Shown here: positions 8,501-16,729 of the stretch, one piece after another | Position numbering within the stretch: position 1 is the stretch's first letter | Layout: each line of letters opens with the position of its first letter | Origin: Micractinium sp. NFX-FRZ | Lineage: Eukaryota > Chlorophyta > Trebouxiophyceae > Chlorellales > Chlorellaceae | Reading direction: 5' to 3' | Assembly (NCBI GenBank): GCA_029339195.1 | Contig: JAPTJF010000721.1 | Location: forward strand, 1-18,259 | DNA length: 18,259 bases | The notes under the pieces: model-generated | Seen by the model: the letters and a program-made list of their open reading frames with translations, nothing else | Told to the model about the DNA's origin: nothing | The model's database searches: none | Translations under genes and position numbers: made by a program

Positions 8501-9405
8501 CTCTTTCTGCCCTCCCTCACCTCTTTTCCTGCCCCTCCCCTCACACCCCTCCTCTCACATCCCTCCCGCTCACCTCCCCTCCCCTCTCTCCCCCCACCTC
8601 TCCCCTCCCTCTCCTGCCCTCCTCAGCTGGAGCTGCCAACGGGCCTGTCGGTGGTGCCTGGCCCCGCGGGCGGCGAGGGCTGCTCCCTGGAGGGCGGCTG
8701 CGCCTCCTGCCCCTACATGAAGATGAACAGCCTGACCGCCCTCAAGACGGGTCAGTGGGCACAGGGCTTGTTGCTGTTCCCTCTGCACATGTTCACTGTG
8801 TGTGCTGGTCTGGCGGCGCTCCATAACTGTTTGTGCTAGGCAGGGCTTTTGTCCCTCGGCTGTTCTGTGACCCCGCCGCCGGCTCCCCCGCCCCCGCTGT
8901 GCTTCGCCCAGGCGCGCCCTCCTCGGCCCCATCACTCCACTTGCTCCCACCTGGGCCCCACTGACCTCTGCTCTCATGCTCCCTCGTCGCCACTCGTTCG
9001 CTGCAGTGTGCGAGCGCGTGGGCAGCCCCGCGGGCGAGGCGCTGCTGGAGGCATTCAAGCCGCGCCCATACACCGAACTAGTGGATGGCAAGACCATGGC
9101 GCAGGTGGGGAGCCGGCCCGCACTGCGTCTACTTGTCCACTCTCCCCGTGTCCGTCTTTTCATGTTCACTGTGTTCTGCGCGCTCCAGGGCTGCCTGCTT
9201 GCCTGCCTGTCTGCCTGCCGGCCTTGCCCAGAGGTGGATGGATGCCTCATACCCACCGCTTCCTGCCCGCCCGCCCACGCCTCCCCCTGCCCTGCTTCCT
9301 CACGCGCTGCAGGCCGGCTGCGTGCCCATCCTGCACATGAGGGGCTTCCAGAAGGGTGGCAAGCTGCCCGAGGCGCTGGTCGCCGACATTACCTCGCGCC
9401 ACTGA
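2527..9405 (+). CDS. nadA: Plastid quinolinate synthase with N-terminal SufE domain (16 exons)
   Basis: Condenses iminoaspartate with dihydroxyacetone phosphate to quinolinate in de novo NAD synthesis; an oxygen-sensitive [4Fe-4S] enzyme. The SufE domain, as in Arabidopsis SufE3/QS, stimulates a plastid cysteine desulfurase. Exons: 2527-2718, 2872-3051, 3436-3570, 3982-4176, 4562-4688, 4869-4950, 5258-5339, 5590-5700, 6170-6283, 6736-6821, 7243-7380, 7786-7926, 8128-8326, 8627-8750, 9007-9104, 9313-9405. All introns are GT-AG, all phases join, giving 698 aa, close to the plant enzyme. Residues 1-64 are a transit-peptide-like Ala/Arg/Gln-rich leader. SufE spans about 70-170 with its active Cys in VMGCTAQVWV (C121). 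NadA spans about 235-698: VVAHFYMDPEVQ, the three expected cluster Cys C303 (EAGCTAIAV), C391 (TITCTSSN) and C622 (CASCPYM), plus HHLFGGEVC and GTESGMIT. The start could instead be the in-frame ATG at 2419 (734 aa). Introns hold decayed exon copies, listed separately. Confidence 0.95.
3312..3370 (+). pseudogene. Decayed copy of the start of quinolinate synthase exon 3, inside intron 2
   Basis: Ungapped alignment to 3431-3489 gives 44 of 59 identical bases, displacement 119 bp. The copy begins in the last intron bases (tgcaag in place of tgcag) and continues through the exon start. The homologous frame reads VWVSAKLGDSVQVSSASA against VWVSAELGADGRVSFAADS in the real exon and has no stop in this stretch. 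Similarity is lost after about 55 bases. It could be an old alternative exon or a non-functional duplication; no matching 5' splice site is seen. Confidence 0.8.
3851..3922 (+). pseudogene. Decayed copy of the start of exon 4, inside intron 3
   Basis: The first 17 bases, spanning the splice acceptor (cctgccag|gtggacccc), are identical to 3974-3990, displacement 123 bp. Beyond that the match needs small gaps but continues (gctgcgg, cgcagcc, caacg in the same order as the exon). The frame reads VDPRLPAGPSSALRTRS against VDPACLGQLGLGPAVLTRS. The acceptor CAG is intact and preceded by a pyrimidine-rich tract, so it may still be usable. Confidence 0.75.
4338..4390 (+). pseudogene. Decayed copy A of the start of exon 5, inside intron 4
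   Basis: From gaacaag the copy matches exon 5 (4561 onward) at about 88% over the first 44 bases, with a one-base deletion after cccgacc that shifts the frame. The splice acceptor is damaged: CCG stands where the exon has CAG. Displacement to copy B is 110 bp. Reading NKCLQPD is recognisable before the shift (exon: NKFLQPD). Confidence 0.85.
4447..4500 (+). pseudogene. Copy B of the start of exon 5 with intact acceptor and in-frame stop (possible poison exon)
   Basis: From cagaacaag the copy matches exon 5 at 42 of 54 bases, displacement 113 bp. It is preceded by a T-rich tract ending gtgttttcag, at least as good an acceptor as the real one (gtgcgcag). In the correct phase it reads NKFLQPDQVAVGALEC followed by TAG at 4497-4499. 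Splicing from the exon 4 donor to this site would end translation inside the NadA domain and mark the message for decay. Whether it is used cannot be seen from DNA. Confidence 0.85.
5041..5090 (+). pseudogene. Decayed copy 1 of the start of exon 7, inside intron 6
   Basis: The block cgccattt ... gggcgtggg ... catgcc aligns with exon 7 (cgccattg ... gggcgtgga ... catgtc) with one gap of about five bases. Its 3' part (catcatg, ctcactc, gcctccc) aligns closely with copy 2, 119 bp further on, so the two copies and the exon form one tandem series. No acceptor directly precedes it: the base string before cgcc is gtgg. Confidence 0.65.
5138..5205 (+). pseudogene. Copy 2 of the end of intron 6 and start of exon 7
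   Basis: A 19-base identity (tgcagcgccattgctgtgc) spans the splice acceptor and exon start at 5254-5272, displacement about 98 bp. The similarity extends left into the intron tail (cccctgtac in both). The frame reads AIAVPHIMSHS against AIAVLGVDFMSEN. The acceptor is intact. The homologous frame soon meets a TAG near 5209. Confidence 0.85.
6284..6565 (+). repeat. G-rich (TGGG)n-like tract in intron 9
   Basis: Begins at the splice donor of exon 9 and runs about 280 bases of gtgggtgggtggg-type sequence interrupted by T and A. Many runs of three G spaced by one to four bases lie on the transcribed-RNA sense strand, so G-quadruplexes could form in the pre-mRNA and in DNA. It is not the TTTAGGG plant/algal telomere repeat. 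Confidence 0.85.
6630..6690 (+). pseudogene. Decayed copy of the start of exon 10, inside intron 9
   Basis: The run gcaagatgtgcacgtg matches gccagatgtgcacgtg of exon 10 with one difference; displacement 107 bp. After a two-base gap the match continues through tgacacctgcacgcgcca against cgacacctacatgggccg. Reading DVHVLPS then TGA, against DVHVWYGPDTYMG in the exon. The copy spans only the exon start and lacks a clear AG acceptor. Confidence 0.8.
6822..6885 (+). repeat. Short tandem repeats just after the exon 10 donor
   Basis: The 16-base unit gcaaccttggcgggca occurs twice in tandem from about 6831, followed by a diverged third unit (gcaacctcagctggcc). The third unit resembles the last bases of exon 10 (gccaacctcag). 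It looks like small-scale duplication of the exon's 3' end into the intron. Confidence 0.7.
7515..7596 (+). pseudogene. Copy of the 3' part of exon 11, downstream of it in intron 11
   Basis: From cctgcat the copy is identical to exon 11 (7332 onward) at 40 of 45 bases, displacement 203 bp. With a 10-base insertion, the similarity starts earlier at agcagggcac. It reads APCIVRHLPGGEVCVLEEA then TGA at 7588-7590, against GTCIVHHLFGGEVCELV. Unlike the other copies it lies after its exon and covers the donor side; the donor GT is not preserved. Confidence 0.88.
7668..7716 (+). pseudogene. Decayed copy of the start of exon 12, inside intron 11
   Basis: Ungapped alignment to 7790-7838 gives roughly two thirds identity, displacement 122 bp. 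The homologous frame is open and reads NYRGTPLTPHLAAPGG against GYRDAYLTAHFEVPGE, sharing YR, LT, H and PG at matching positions. Bases before the copy (ttccacaac) no longer form an AG acceptor. Confidence 0.7.
8425..8626 (+). repeat. Homopyrimidine tract with ~105-bp tandem duplication in intron 13
   Basis: About 200 bases almost entirely of C and T lead up to the exon 14 acceptor. Two blocks, starting cccctcaca at 8432 and at 8537, align along about 50 bases (ctcctctcacatc, ctccc, ttcacct/ctcacct), displacement 105 bp. The strand asymmetry would allow triplex DNA. The tract also makes an unusually long polypyrimidine tract for the splice site. Confidence 0.75.
8788..9195 (+). repeat. Block shared by introns 14 and 15
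   Basis: The 14-base string catgttcactgtgt occurs in intron 14 (8788) and intron 15 (9161). In both it is followed within 30 bases by gcgctcca. Exon 15 (9007-9104) lies between them. Two adjacent introns sharing sequence suggests that a segment including exon 15 or one intron was once duplicated, or gene conversion between introns. Confidence 0.5.
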
Positions 9406-10515
9406 GCCTGCCGGAGCCACCGCTGCGCCTCAGGCCGCCACATATTCAAGTGTAGGCCATCACAGGGCGAGCTCCCACGTGGCAGGCTGCTTGCTTGAAG
9501 CGGCCGAGCCGTCACCTCACGCCGTGCCCAGGCATAAGTTTGAATAATGGCCTAGGCTGCATGCCTCGTGGGCCACTGGCTGAGGGACGCTGTGTGCCAG
9601 CCCTCCAGAGTGCCCGTTTGTCAAACATGCGCGTCTGTGCACTGCTGTGCTGCCACACACACCCCGCCACCTGAGGGCTGCCGCTGCCGTGCCCCGTCCC
9701 TATCCCACCTTGCTTGCCCCTGGCTCTCTCCCGCCGATCTCATTTCGTTGCTCGCTCGCTATGACACGGTGCTGCCCATACCTGGCACGTGCCTGCCTGC
9801 CTCCCGTGCTTGTGCACCTCCCCTTTTTCCTGCACTTCCCGACCACGTGACAGCATCAATCGCGTGATGCTTAACACATTTCATGATGTAACAATTGGCC
9901 CCAAGGAACAGGGCCCAGCCGGCCCGCAATCAAACATAGTAGCACTCCTGTTGAGAGGCTCCTTACGCGGCACTGGGAGCCGCAAGTCACAGCACGAAAA
10001 AGCCACAGGCCCCGCGCCCAGCCCAACACTGGATGCGTAAATCCCACATGCCACCCTCTGCCTTCCATGCCATGCACTGCGGGTTCTCCTGACTAATTCG
10101 TGCAACCCCAGCTGTTTGGGTTGGTACATAGAGGGAGGGCGGGCCTGCCGACATCATCTCAACAAAAGGGGAAGGGTGCACTTGGCAGGCACGGCTTGCG
10201 CCGTGCCAGCGCAGCGCAGCGAGGCAGACTGAGCGGGGCAGAGCGGAGGACAGAGGGCTGAGGCAAGGGGCAATGGCAGCTCGGCATTGCCGTGGTGTAC
10301 AAGCGGAGGGGCGGGAGCGCGGGGGTCGTGGGTTGGAGGCGGTGTCGATCTTTGATCTTCTCGGAATGACAGCAAGCAAGCAAGCAAGCAAGCAGGCAGT
10401 GTTGGAGTGCGGGGCGCTGTGTTACGGGGCGCAGCTGGGCCGAGGGCGGGCGGCCAGTAGGCTGCACTGCCGCCGTCTGCTGGCCAGCTAGGCAGCTGCT
10501 GGCGCGCACCAATCC
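9406..10515. other. Convergent intergenic region: 3' UTRs of quinolinate synthase and the CAAD protein
   Basis: Both neighbouring genes are transcribed towards this 1.1-kb stretch and no supported coding exon is seen in it. The left half should be the 3' UTR of quinolinate synthase, which probably ends soon after the TGTAA at 9887. The right half should be the 3' UTR of the minus-strand CAAD gene; I found no TGTAA on that strand here. A simple repeat (agca/agcaagc units) lies at 10371-10399. Open frames in this region lack plausible codon bias or junctions. Confidence 0.6.
9887..9891 (+). terminator. TGTAA poly(A) signal of the quinolinate synthase gene
   Basis: TGTAA, the usual poly(A) signal in chlorophytes, lies about 480 bases after the stop codon in an A/T-richer patch (catttcatgatgtaacaatt). 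A 3' UTR of this length is normal for green algae. The cleavage site would be expected 10-20 bases further on. Confidence 0.6.
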
Positions 10516-12149
10516 TCACTTCAGGCCGGGCAGCTTGGAGGAGTACTCGCTCACCAGCTTCTGCGGGGCACAACAGGGAGGCATCACAAGTAAGGCATCA
10601 CTGCAGAAATTAATGAGCAGCCCCTGAGTGTTCATCTAGATATCAGCTTGAACCAGCACGATACAGAGGCAGCTGCAGGCGGTTGCTGCGTACCGGCACA
10701 CGGCGGCCTGCACCCACCTCTGCGTCTGCCAGCGGCTTGCCGGTCTTATCCACGTAGTAGCGCAGCGCCAGGTGGGGCGCCACAAAGAGGCCCAGCAGCT
10801 GGAGGGGGAAGCCCAGCAGGCTGCACAGCATGGGGGGTCCAGACGGGGGCCAGCGAGGGTGGGCGGGAAGGCGCAGGGATGGCAAGTTGGGCAGGATGCT
10901 GGGCACCGTGCCAGTGTGCAAAAGGGCGAGCGGGCCCAAGGGGCGCCACGGCACGCTGACGGCTGCTGGGGCGACGTGATGGCGGCAGCCCCTGCTGCTT
11001 GCGCTTACATGTTGAAGAGCGGCAGGTGGATGAACCACTCTGATTGATGGCGCGGTTGGGGGTGCAGGTTGAAGGAGGGCAGGGGAGGGAGGTCAGTGAT
11101 CGGTGCTCTGGAAGGTCTCTGCCGCCACGTGGGTGGGGGCCAGAAGCACACCGGCCCTCATGCACACGCTGGGCAGGCAGCACAGCGCTTCCACAGGCAG
11201 GACACCACCATAGGGTGATGCCATGCCTCAGCACAGCGCCCCCCCGCCCAATCTCACCAGCAACCACGACAGCGCCAAAGGCAGCCACCAGCCAGCTGCA
11301 GGGCGGAGGGGCAAGGGAAGGTGCGGATTGAGGGGTGTGGTGTCGTTCAGTCGTGCAGCACCCATTGCCACTGTGCTGCGCTGCCCTCCGCAGGCCGACG
11401 CCAGCAGGAGCCCAGTTGCTGCAGCACCTGCCGTTCAATTCCTCGGCCTCAAGTGTTGTGTGATCAGCTGGGCACTCACCCCACCACCACGGGCTTGTTG
11501 TCCACCTTCTCAAACTTGTCAGCAACCATCTGCAGGGCAGGCAGATAATAACAGCAATTCCGGGCAGCGGGAGATACATCAGGCAGGGGTGGGCAGCGGC
11601 GAAAGGCGCGCCTCCGCTGGTCAACGGCCTGCATGCTGCCCGCCCCGCAGGCGACAACCGCCTGCTGGGCGCTGGGCGCGCAACTGTGCGCGTATCATCA
11701 GCTTGCCCCCTCTCCCCAGGCACTGCTGCCACCCAGCACACCTCCAGGAGCTCGTCGAAGTCCTTGGGGTCTGCCGAGGCAGCAGCCGCCACAGCGCGGC
11801 GGGCTGCGCAAGTGTGGGAAGCGGCCGAAGCGGTACGTGAGGGGAGGGCGGAGAGCGCAGGGGGTGTGTAGGTTGGCGGGTGGCTCATGCGGCCCTGGAT
11901 CGCGATCTGCTAGTCATTTGCAAGAGGGACGGGGCCCCAGCGCCCCTACAAAGGGGGCTGCACCCCATCAGGTGCGGGCTGATCGCCGGTTTGAAAGGTC
12001 GGCTCACCTGCAGGCTGCGACGGCCGCACAGGCGCGCCGATAGGGCGAGATGGGGCTGCACACCGCCGCTGTGCCGCTGCGGCCATCGGGCGCAGAGCTC
12101 CCGAGCGGGCGACAGTGCAAGACTGCATCATGGCGGGCTTCTGCGACAC
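10516..12149 (-). CDS. Plastid CAAD-domain (CURT1-like) thylakoid membrane protein, 7 exons
   Basis: Exons on the minus strand: 12149-12008, 11803-11742, 11529-11480, 11295-11258, 11039-11009, 10820-10718, 10560-10516. All junctions are GT-AG and phases join, giving 156 aa. Residues 1 to about 55 are a basic, Ala/Ser/Arg-rich transit peptide (a second Met at residue 7 is an alternative start). The mature part reads ADPKDFDELLE, then DKFEKVDNKPVVVG, two hydrophobic segments (about residues 82-97, VVVGWLVAAFGAVVVA, and 108-123, ILLGFPLQLLGLFVAP), an amphipathic linker with HLALRYYVDKTG and a charged tail ending SSKLPGLK. Two adjacent helices after a K-x-D-NKP motif, with an amphipathic C-terminus, are the layout of CAAD/CURT1 proteins, which oligomerise at grana margins and bend thylakoids. 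Which family member it is cannot be decided. Four internal exons are only 31-62 bases long. Confidence 0.8.
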
Positions 12150-12926
12150 AAACTAGCGTGGCAAGGCGCGTCGGAAGCAGGGCAGGCGGCGGGCGGTCAG
12201 CACAGGCACGGGAGCAGAAGTCGCGTCTCGGCACCTCCTGCGGAAGAAACCACACCTTGCGGATCTCGCCGTTATCGCCGTGAGGACTGCCTGCAGGCGT
12301 TTATGGATCACACAAATGGCGCCACAATTCCAGATTCAATCGGGGATGAAGCGGTGCGGCAATGCGCGACGGCCGGCAGGGGCGCGCGGCGGGCAGCCCC
12401 CGCCGGTGCCGCGCCGCTGTGTTTGTTGTGGCGAAGCACGGCAATTGTATCGCTGGCTCAGCCTGACGGGCGAAGATAATGCCAAATGACACAAAATTAA
12501 AACAAAGTATTTAGGAGTGGGCAGAGCAGCAAAGTCGCACACTTTGACAGCACGTCGTTGCAGAGCCGGCGGCGCTCCGTTCCAGCCCAAGCCGGCCAGG
12601 CCTCTCGACTCTTCTTGCAGTGGGTGGGTGAGGGCCCTGATAATGCCAAGGTGCTGCGGCCAATACAACCAACCCCCAGTCACCACCTGACCGTCCAAGC
12701 CCATGCGGACAAGTCACTCGGAGTTTGGCACTGTACAAACGTTGCACGTCGGCAAATGCACATCTTGATAATATGGGAGCGTCATGGAAACTTGTGGCAA
12801 TGCAGAATAAAATCATATTGAAGACTTGTGAGTAAGCGAAAAATGAGGACAGCTGTGCATACATGTGTGAGCAGGGGGCAGGAGCAGCGGTGCTCCCATG
12901 GGTGCCGGCACTGCTTGCAGCCGGGC
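12150..12926. other. Intergenic region between genes D and C
   Basis: No supported gene. Both neighbours are on the minus strand, so the right part is the 3' UTR of the fucolectin-like gene D and the left part the promoter and 5' UTR of the CAAD gene C. It has the most A/T-rich patches in this half of the window (12480-12515 and 12780-12850). No canonical TGTAA on the minus strand was found. Confidence 0.5.
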
Positions 12927-14733
12927 TCAGACCAGCGGCGGCGGCAGCCCGTCAAACGCCTGCACCTCTGCCAGCTGCAACGTGGCCACATCCTTCTGCA
13001 CGATTTGGACCACCACAATGTACCCTATTGCGCCAGGCTGGCACTTGAGTGTCACCACATCCTGCACAGGCAGGCGGGCAGGCAGGACGGGAGCAGTGGA
13101 GTTTTTAACCAGCGAGTGCTGTGGGGGTGGCCACTTGTGGCCATGCGCAGGCTGGTGGGCAGCAGGGGGGAGAGCAAGGGAGGGGAAGCGCTCAGCACAC
13201 TGCCAACCGCCTGGTCACCCACCGTTCCACCCACCCCCTCGCCCTGCCCATCTGCCCCCGCCCCATCGCGCCCACTGCGCGCCCCCACCTCTACCCTCAG
13301 CGCACCTGCTTGCCGTCCAAGTGCCCTGGCGCCACCCCCTTCATGGTGGGCTTTCCAAAAGGGAGGCGCTCCTGGGGAGGGCAAAGGTTGGAGGGGGATG
13401 CGGGGAGCTGAGTGGGCACATGCAGTAAGGGTGCTGGCAGAGGTTGCATAGGGAGGTCGGGGCTAGAGCCACGCAGCACACTTGCCTGAATGTCACATGC
13501 CACCCGCCGCACGACAACAGGTCTCAACATGCCCGCCACACTCCTTGTCTGCTGGCCGTGCCTGTCGCTCCCACCCCAACCCTGGCTGGACCCACCCGCA
13601 CACGTTTGCTGCACCAACAAGAAGAGCACCCACCAGAAAGGGTTTGGCTCGCGCAGGGTGATGAAGGTGTTGTTAAGCAAGCCGTCAGTTTTGCCGTCGA
13701 TGGCACTGGCAGGCTGTGAAGCGCCCCAGCGTGTTGTGGCGCTGCTGCTGGCATAGGTGCTGACATTAGCGCAGCCCTCACACCACAGAAGGTTTGTGGC
13801 GTAGGTGGGCCTGCAGGCTGGGTCGTCGGCAATGCACGCCTGCTGGTCCTGGCTGAACGTCTTGCCTGCATCGGAGGGCGTGGGTGGCAGCTCAGCGAGG
13901 TTGCTTGCCCAGCTTGGGTGGCTTGCCAACTGCCAGCCCGGGCGTAGCAGGCACAGCACGCAGGCTGGTCCGCCCTGACGCACACCCCAGGTTGTTGTTG
14001 TCAGCTGTGCAGTGCAGGGGCTGGGTGGGGCGGGCCGCACCTGGGGCGCAGGCCCGGAGGATGGCCTTGTCCCCGGCCTTCTTGCAGAGCCGGAAGGGCC
14101 TGCAGCCACCAGTAGGGCGGCAGCGGGCACAGATAGATGGTGCTTGAGCATGCAGATCGAAGGTAATGGGCAGCCGTGGCTGCCTGGGAGCAGCAGGCGG
14201 GGCACACTGAAGCATGTGTCCCAGTTCAGGCGCCCCAGCCGCACACTGGCACCAGGCGGGCGGCAGCCTGCCGGCCAGGGCGCCCCCGCGGTGCAGGGCC
14301 CGACACGCACCTGTCGCAGGGAGCGGTGGCAAACTTGCCGACGGACGTGCACAATTTGATGGCTTTCAGTGCCCGCCGAGCACCACCCTGTATAGGGGGG
14401 GTGGGCGTTGGCGAGTCGTGAGGGATGCTGCGGCCGCGGGATGCTGCGGCCGCGGCGGCGGCGGCAGCTTGCCACTGGCCACTGCCCCGGGACGCTGGCG
14501 GCCTAGGCGCTTTCGTAACACCGGAGTGAAGCTACGAACGGGAGCGTAACCGCGCTTGCTGCTGGCCAGCCCACGAAGGGGGATTTGGCGAATCCGGCGA
14601 TTCGAACGCGTCATCTTGCTTGCGGAGCTCTCACCTTCTCCCCATCTGGAGGCAAAACGAGATTCGCTGCACGGGCCTGTGGCGCGACCAACCAGAGCGC
14701 CAGTAAGAGGAGCGCTGGAACATGTCTCATCAT
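12927..14733 (-). CDS. Secreted Cys-containing protein with C-terminal F5/8 type C (fucolectin-like) domain
   Basis: Exon 1 (14733-14635) encodes a textbook signal peptide (MMRHVPALLLLALWLVAPQARA) and ends at AAG|gtgaga. Exon 2 (14387-14311) gives KAIKLCTSVGKFATAPCDR. The next exon (start 14099 or further upstream, end 14041) gives LCKKAGDKAILRACAP, a second Cys unit of similar spacing. An exon from 14004 reads ADNNNLG; its end is unclear. Exon 13865-13630 reads KTFSQDQQACIADDPAC, then CANVSTYASSSATTRWGASQ, PASAIDGKTDG and LREPNPFWW. Exons 13371-13306 and 13061-12927 follow, ending VVTLKC, GAIGYIVVVQI and LQLAEVQAF before TGA. The N-V-x-S, A-x-DG-x-TDG, PNPFW and LQLxEVQxF pattern is that of fucolectin/F5/8C sugar-binding domains. 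The stretch between PNPFWW and ERLPFGKP is shorter than usual, so an exon may be missed or the domain shortened. Extracellular or vacuolar sugar binding is inference. Confidence 0.7.
14422..14455. repeat. Perfect 16-bp tandem duplication in intron 1 of gene D
   Basis: gggatgctgcggccgc occurs twice back to back, followed by a short (cgg)n run. It lies 35 bases from the intron's 3' end in the sense of gene D. It includes two NotI-type palindromes (gcggccgc). Confidence 0.85.
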
Positions 14734-14773
14734 TGCTGGCAGAACTTTGAGGCAGTGTGTCACTTGACTCGTA

Positions 14774-14797
14774 TTACAACCGGTCGAAAGTATTACA
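14774..14797 (-). terminator. Two TGTAA poly(A) signals of the ankyrin-like gene
   Basis: Read on the minus strand, TGTAA occurs at 14797-14793 and 14778-14774, 86 and 105 bases after the TAG stop at 14885-14883. This fits a short algal 3' UTR. The start codon of gene D, in the same direction, is only 41 bases past the second signal. Confidence 0.7.
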
Positions 14798-14882
14798 AAG
14801 GGCAGGTGGATGTGCCAAAGCGAGAGGGGGCGTGCAGGACAGGACCTCAGCATGCACAGCAGGCGCAGCACACAACGACCAT

Positions 14883-16696
14883 CTAGGAGCGCAGTGCGTC
14901 CAGCTGGTCGAGCACCGCCCGCGTGTGCTCCAGCTGCTGCTGCAGGCGCTGCGCTGCCTCACTGCCCAGCATGGCGCTGGCGTGCTGCACCATGCGGGCG
15001 CCCTTGCTCTGCACCCAGGCAGCCGGGGGAAATGGACGGCAGGGGGAAGGCGTTGGGGCTGGTGTGCGCAGACACGCCTCCATGCATGCATCCCTGCACC
15101 CATCCATCTCGTGGCAGCCTGCACCAGCAGCAGCAGCAGCAGCAGCCGCCGCAGCAACAGCAGCGCTGACCCAGTCCCTTTCACCAGCCAACATGCTACC
15201 ACGACGAGCAGCAGCCTAAGGCCCGTATGGTGCCACACACATACCAACATCCGCCAGCCGGCCGGGGCAGAGCAAGCACATGTAGTGTAGGGCCCAAGTC
15301 AAACCACCCCCCACCCCCCATCCTCCGCACCCACCCACCCACCTCCAGCCGGCTTCGGCACAGCAGCAGCAGCTTGGAGCAGGTGTTGCCCTTTTTGTTG
15401 GCAAGGCCCAGCGACCACCCCGCCTGCAGCGCCAGTTGGGTTGCCAAACACATGGCTTCATTCAGCCGCCCGTGGCTGATTCTACTGGTAATGCTGAAGC
15501 ACTGCGGGGTGGCCACAAGTCTGGCAGCTAGACTGGACCTGCCGCTCCCCTGCCGCCCTAGGGGCTGCCTTGCATGCTGTGCGCAGACATGAAAACAGGT
15601 GCCCCTCCCCCTCCCCTTGAGAAAAAGCGTGCAGTGGACCTGCCTGCAGGAGCGCCCGCCCCACGGTGTCCAAGTAGTGCACCCGGTCCGCGTCTCCAAA
15701 CATGTCCTCAACATCCCGCATCTGTACAGGAAAATAAACATAAGTTTTAAGGATCAAGGCATGCGTGCAGCCATGGCCTAGGCACACCGCGCTAGCGAAG
15801 CCGCTGCCGCAGAAGCACCGGCCGCCGCCGCAGTACCGGCGGCGGCTGGAGCAGCAGCAGCAGTGTGGTGCCGGCAGCATATTTGCGGGAGCAGCGCCCC
15901 ATAAACAACGGCCTTTAAATTTAGTTTCCCCAGGTCAAACTAGATCTTGACAAGTTGATGAGGAATGCATCAGGCCAAGGAACCACAAAGCCATGAAGAC
16001 ACAACCCACCTGGAACGCCATCGCGCCGGTCGCGTCGGGAAACATGGTCTCGGAAGCGACCCCTGCCAGCAGCAGGTGCAGCGCAGAGTTGCCGCCCGCG
16101 TCCAGCAGGTCGGGAGTGGCGCCCCTGCAGGCGGGCAGGCAAGCAGGCAGGTGGGCAGGGGCCAGGCGGGTGAGCTTTCAACGCGTAGAAGGGAGATAAT
16201 CCCTGTGCTGCCATGGGTGGCTGGCCACAGAAACACTCTCGCCGTTGCTTGAGCAGCTGCATGCGGCTGACGAGTCGGGCTGATTGCTACAGGCACAGCA
16301 GGCGCGGCGGCCCGCCAGCACGGCAGCGGCAGTGGCCACCGCCCTTCCAACCCCGCTGCCCTCCTGCAAGGCTGTGCACAGTCAGCAGTGGTTGAGGGAG
16401 GCATGCCCTTCCCGCCCCTGGCATACAACGCGCCTGTCCAGCAGCTCCTGCAGCGAGATGCCGCCGCCTGCGCTACCGCCTCCTGCACCGCCGCGGACTG
16501 CTCCACCGCCGGCTGCGTGCTCCTCTTCTCTGCCACTGCCGCCTGCTAACGCTGCTTGTACGGCTGCCGCCGTTGCTGCTGCTATTGCACGCGTACCTTG
16601 GGGTGTGGCTGCCGCTTCCGCTACTGCCGGTGTGCGATGGGTTGCAGCAGCTGCCTCAGCTGCTGCCATTGCTGCTGCTGTTGCAGGTGTGCCATT

Positions 16697-16729
<33 letters not shown>

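Noticed and set aside
10154..10573. Minus-strand open frames below the CAAD gene stop
   Set aside because: They lie in its 3' UTR, run through simple (agca)n repeat, show poor codon bias and join no splice sites.
12828..13451. Plus-strand open frame of 207 codons
   Set aside because: Antisense to the fucolectin-like exons, which have recognisable domain motifs and splice sites on the minus strand.
14575..14615. TTCGAAT string resembling a tRNA T-loop
   Set aside because: The flanking bases do not form a five-pair T stem, and no acceptor or anticodon stem can be drawn around it.
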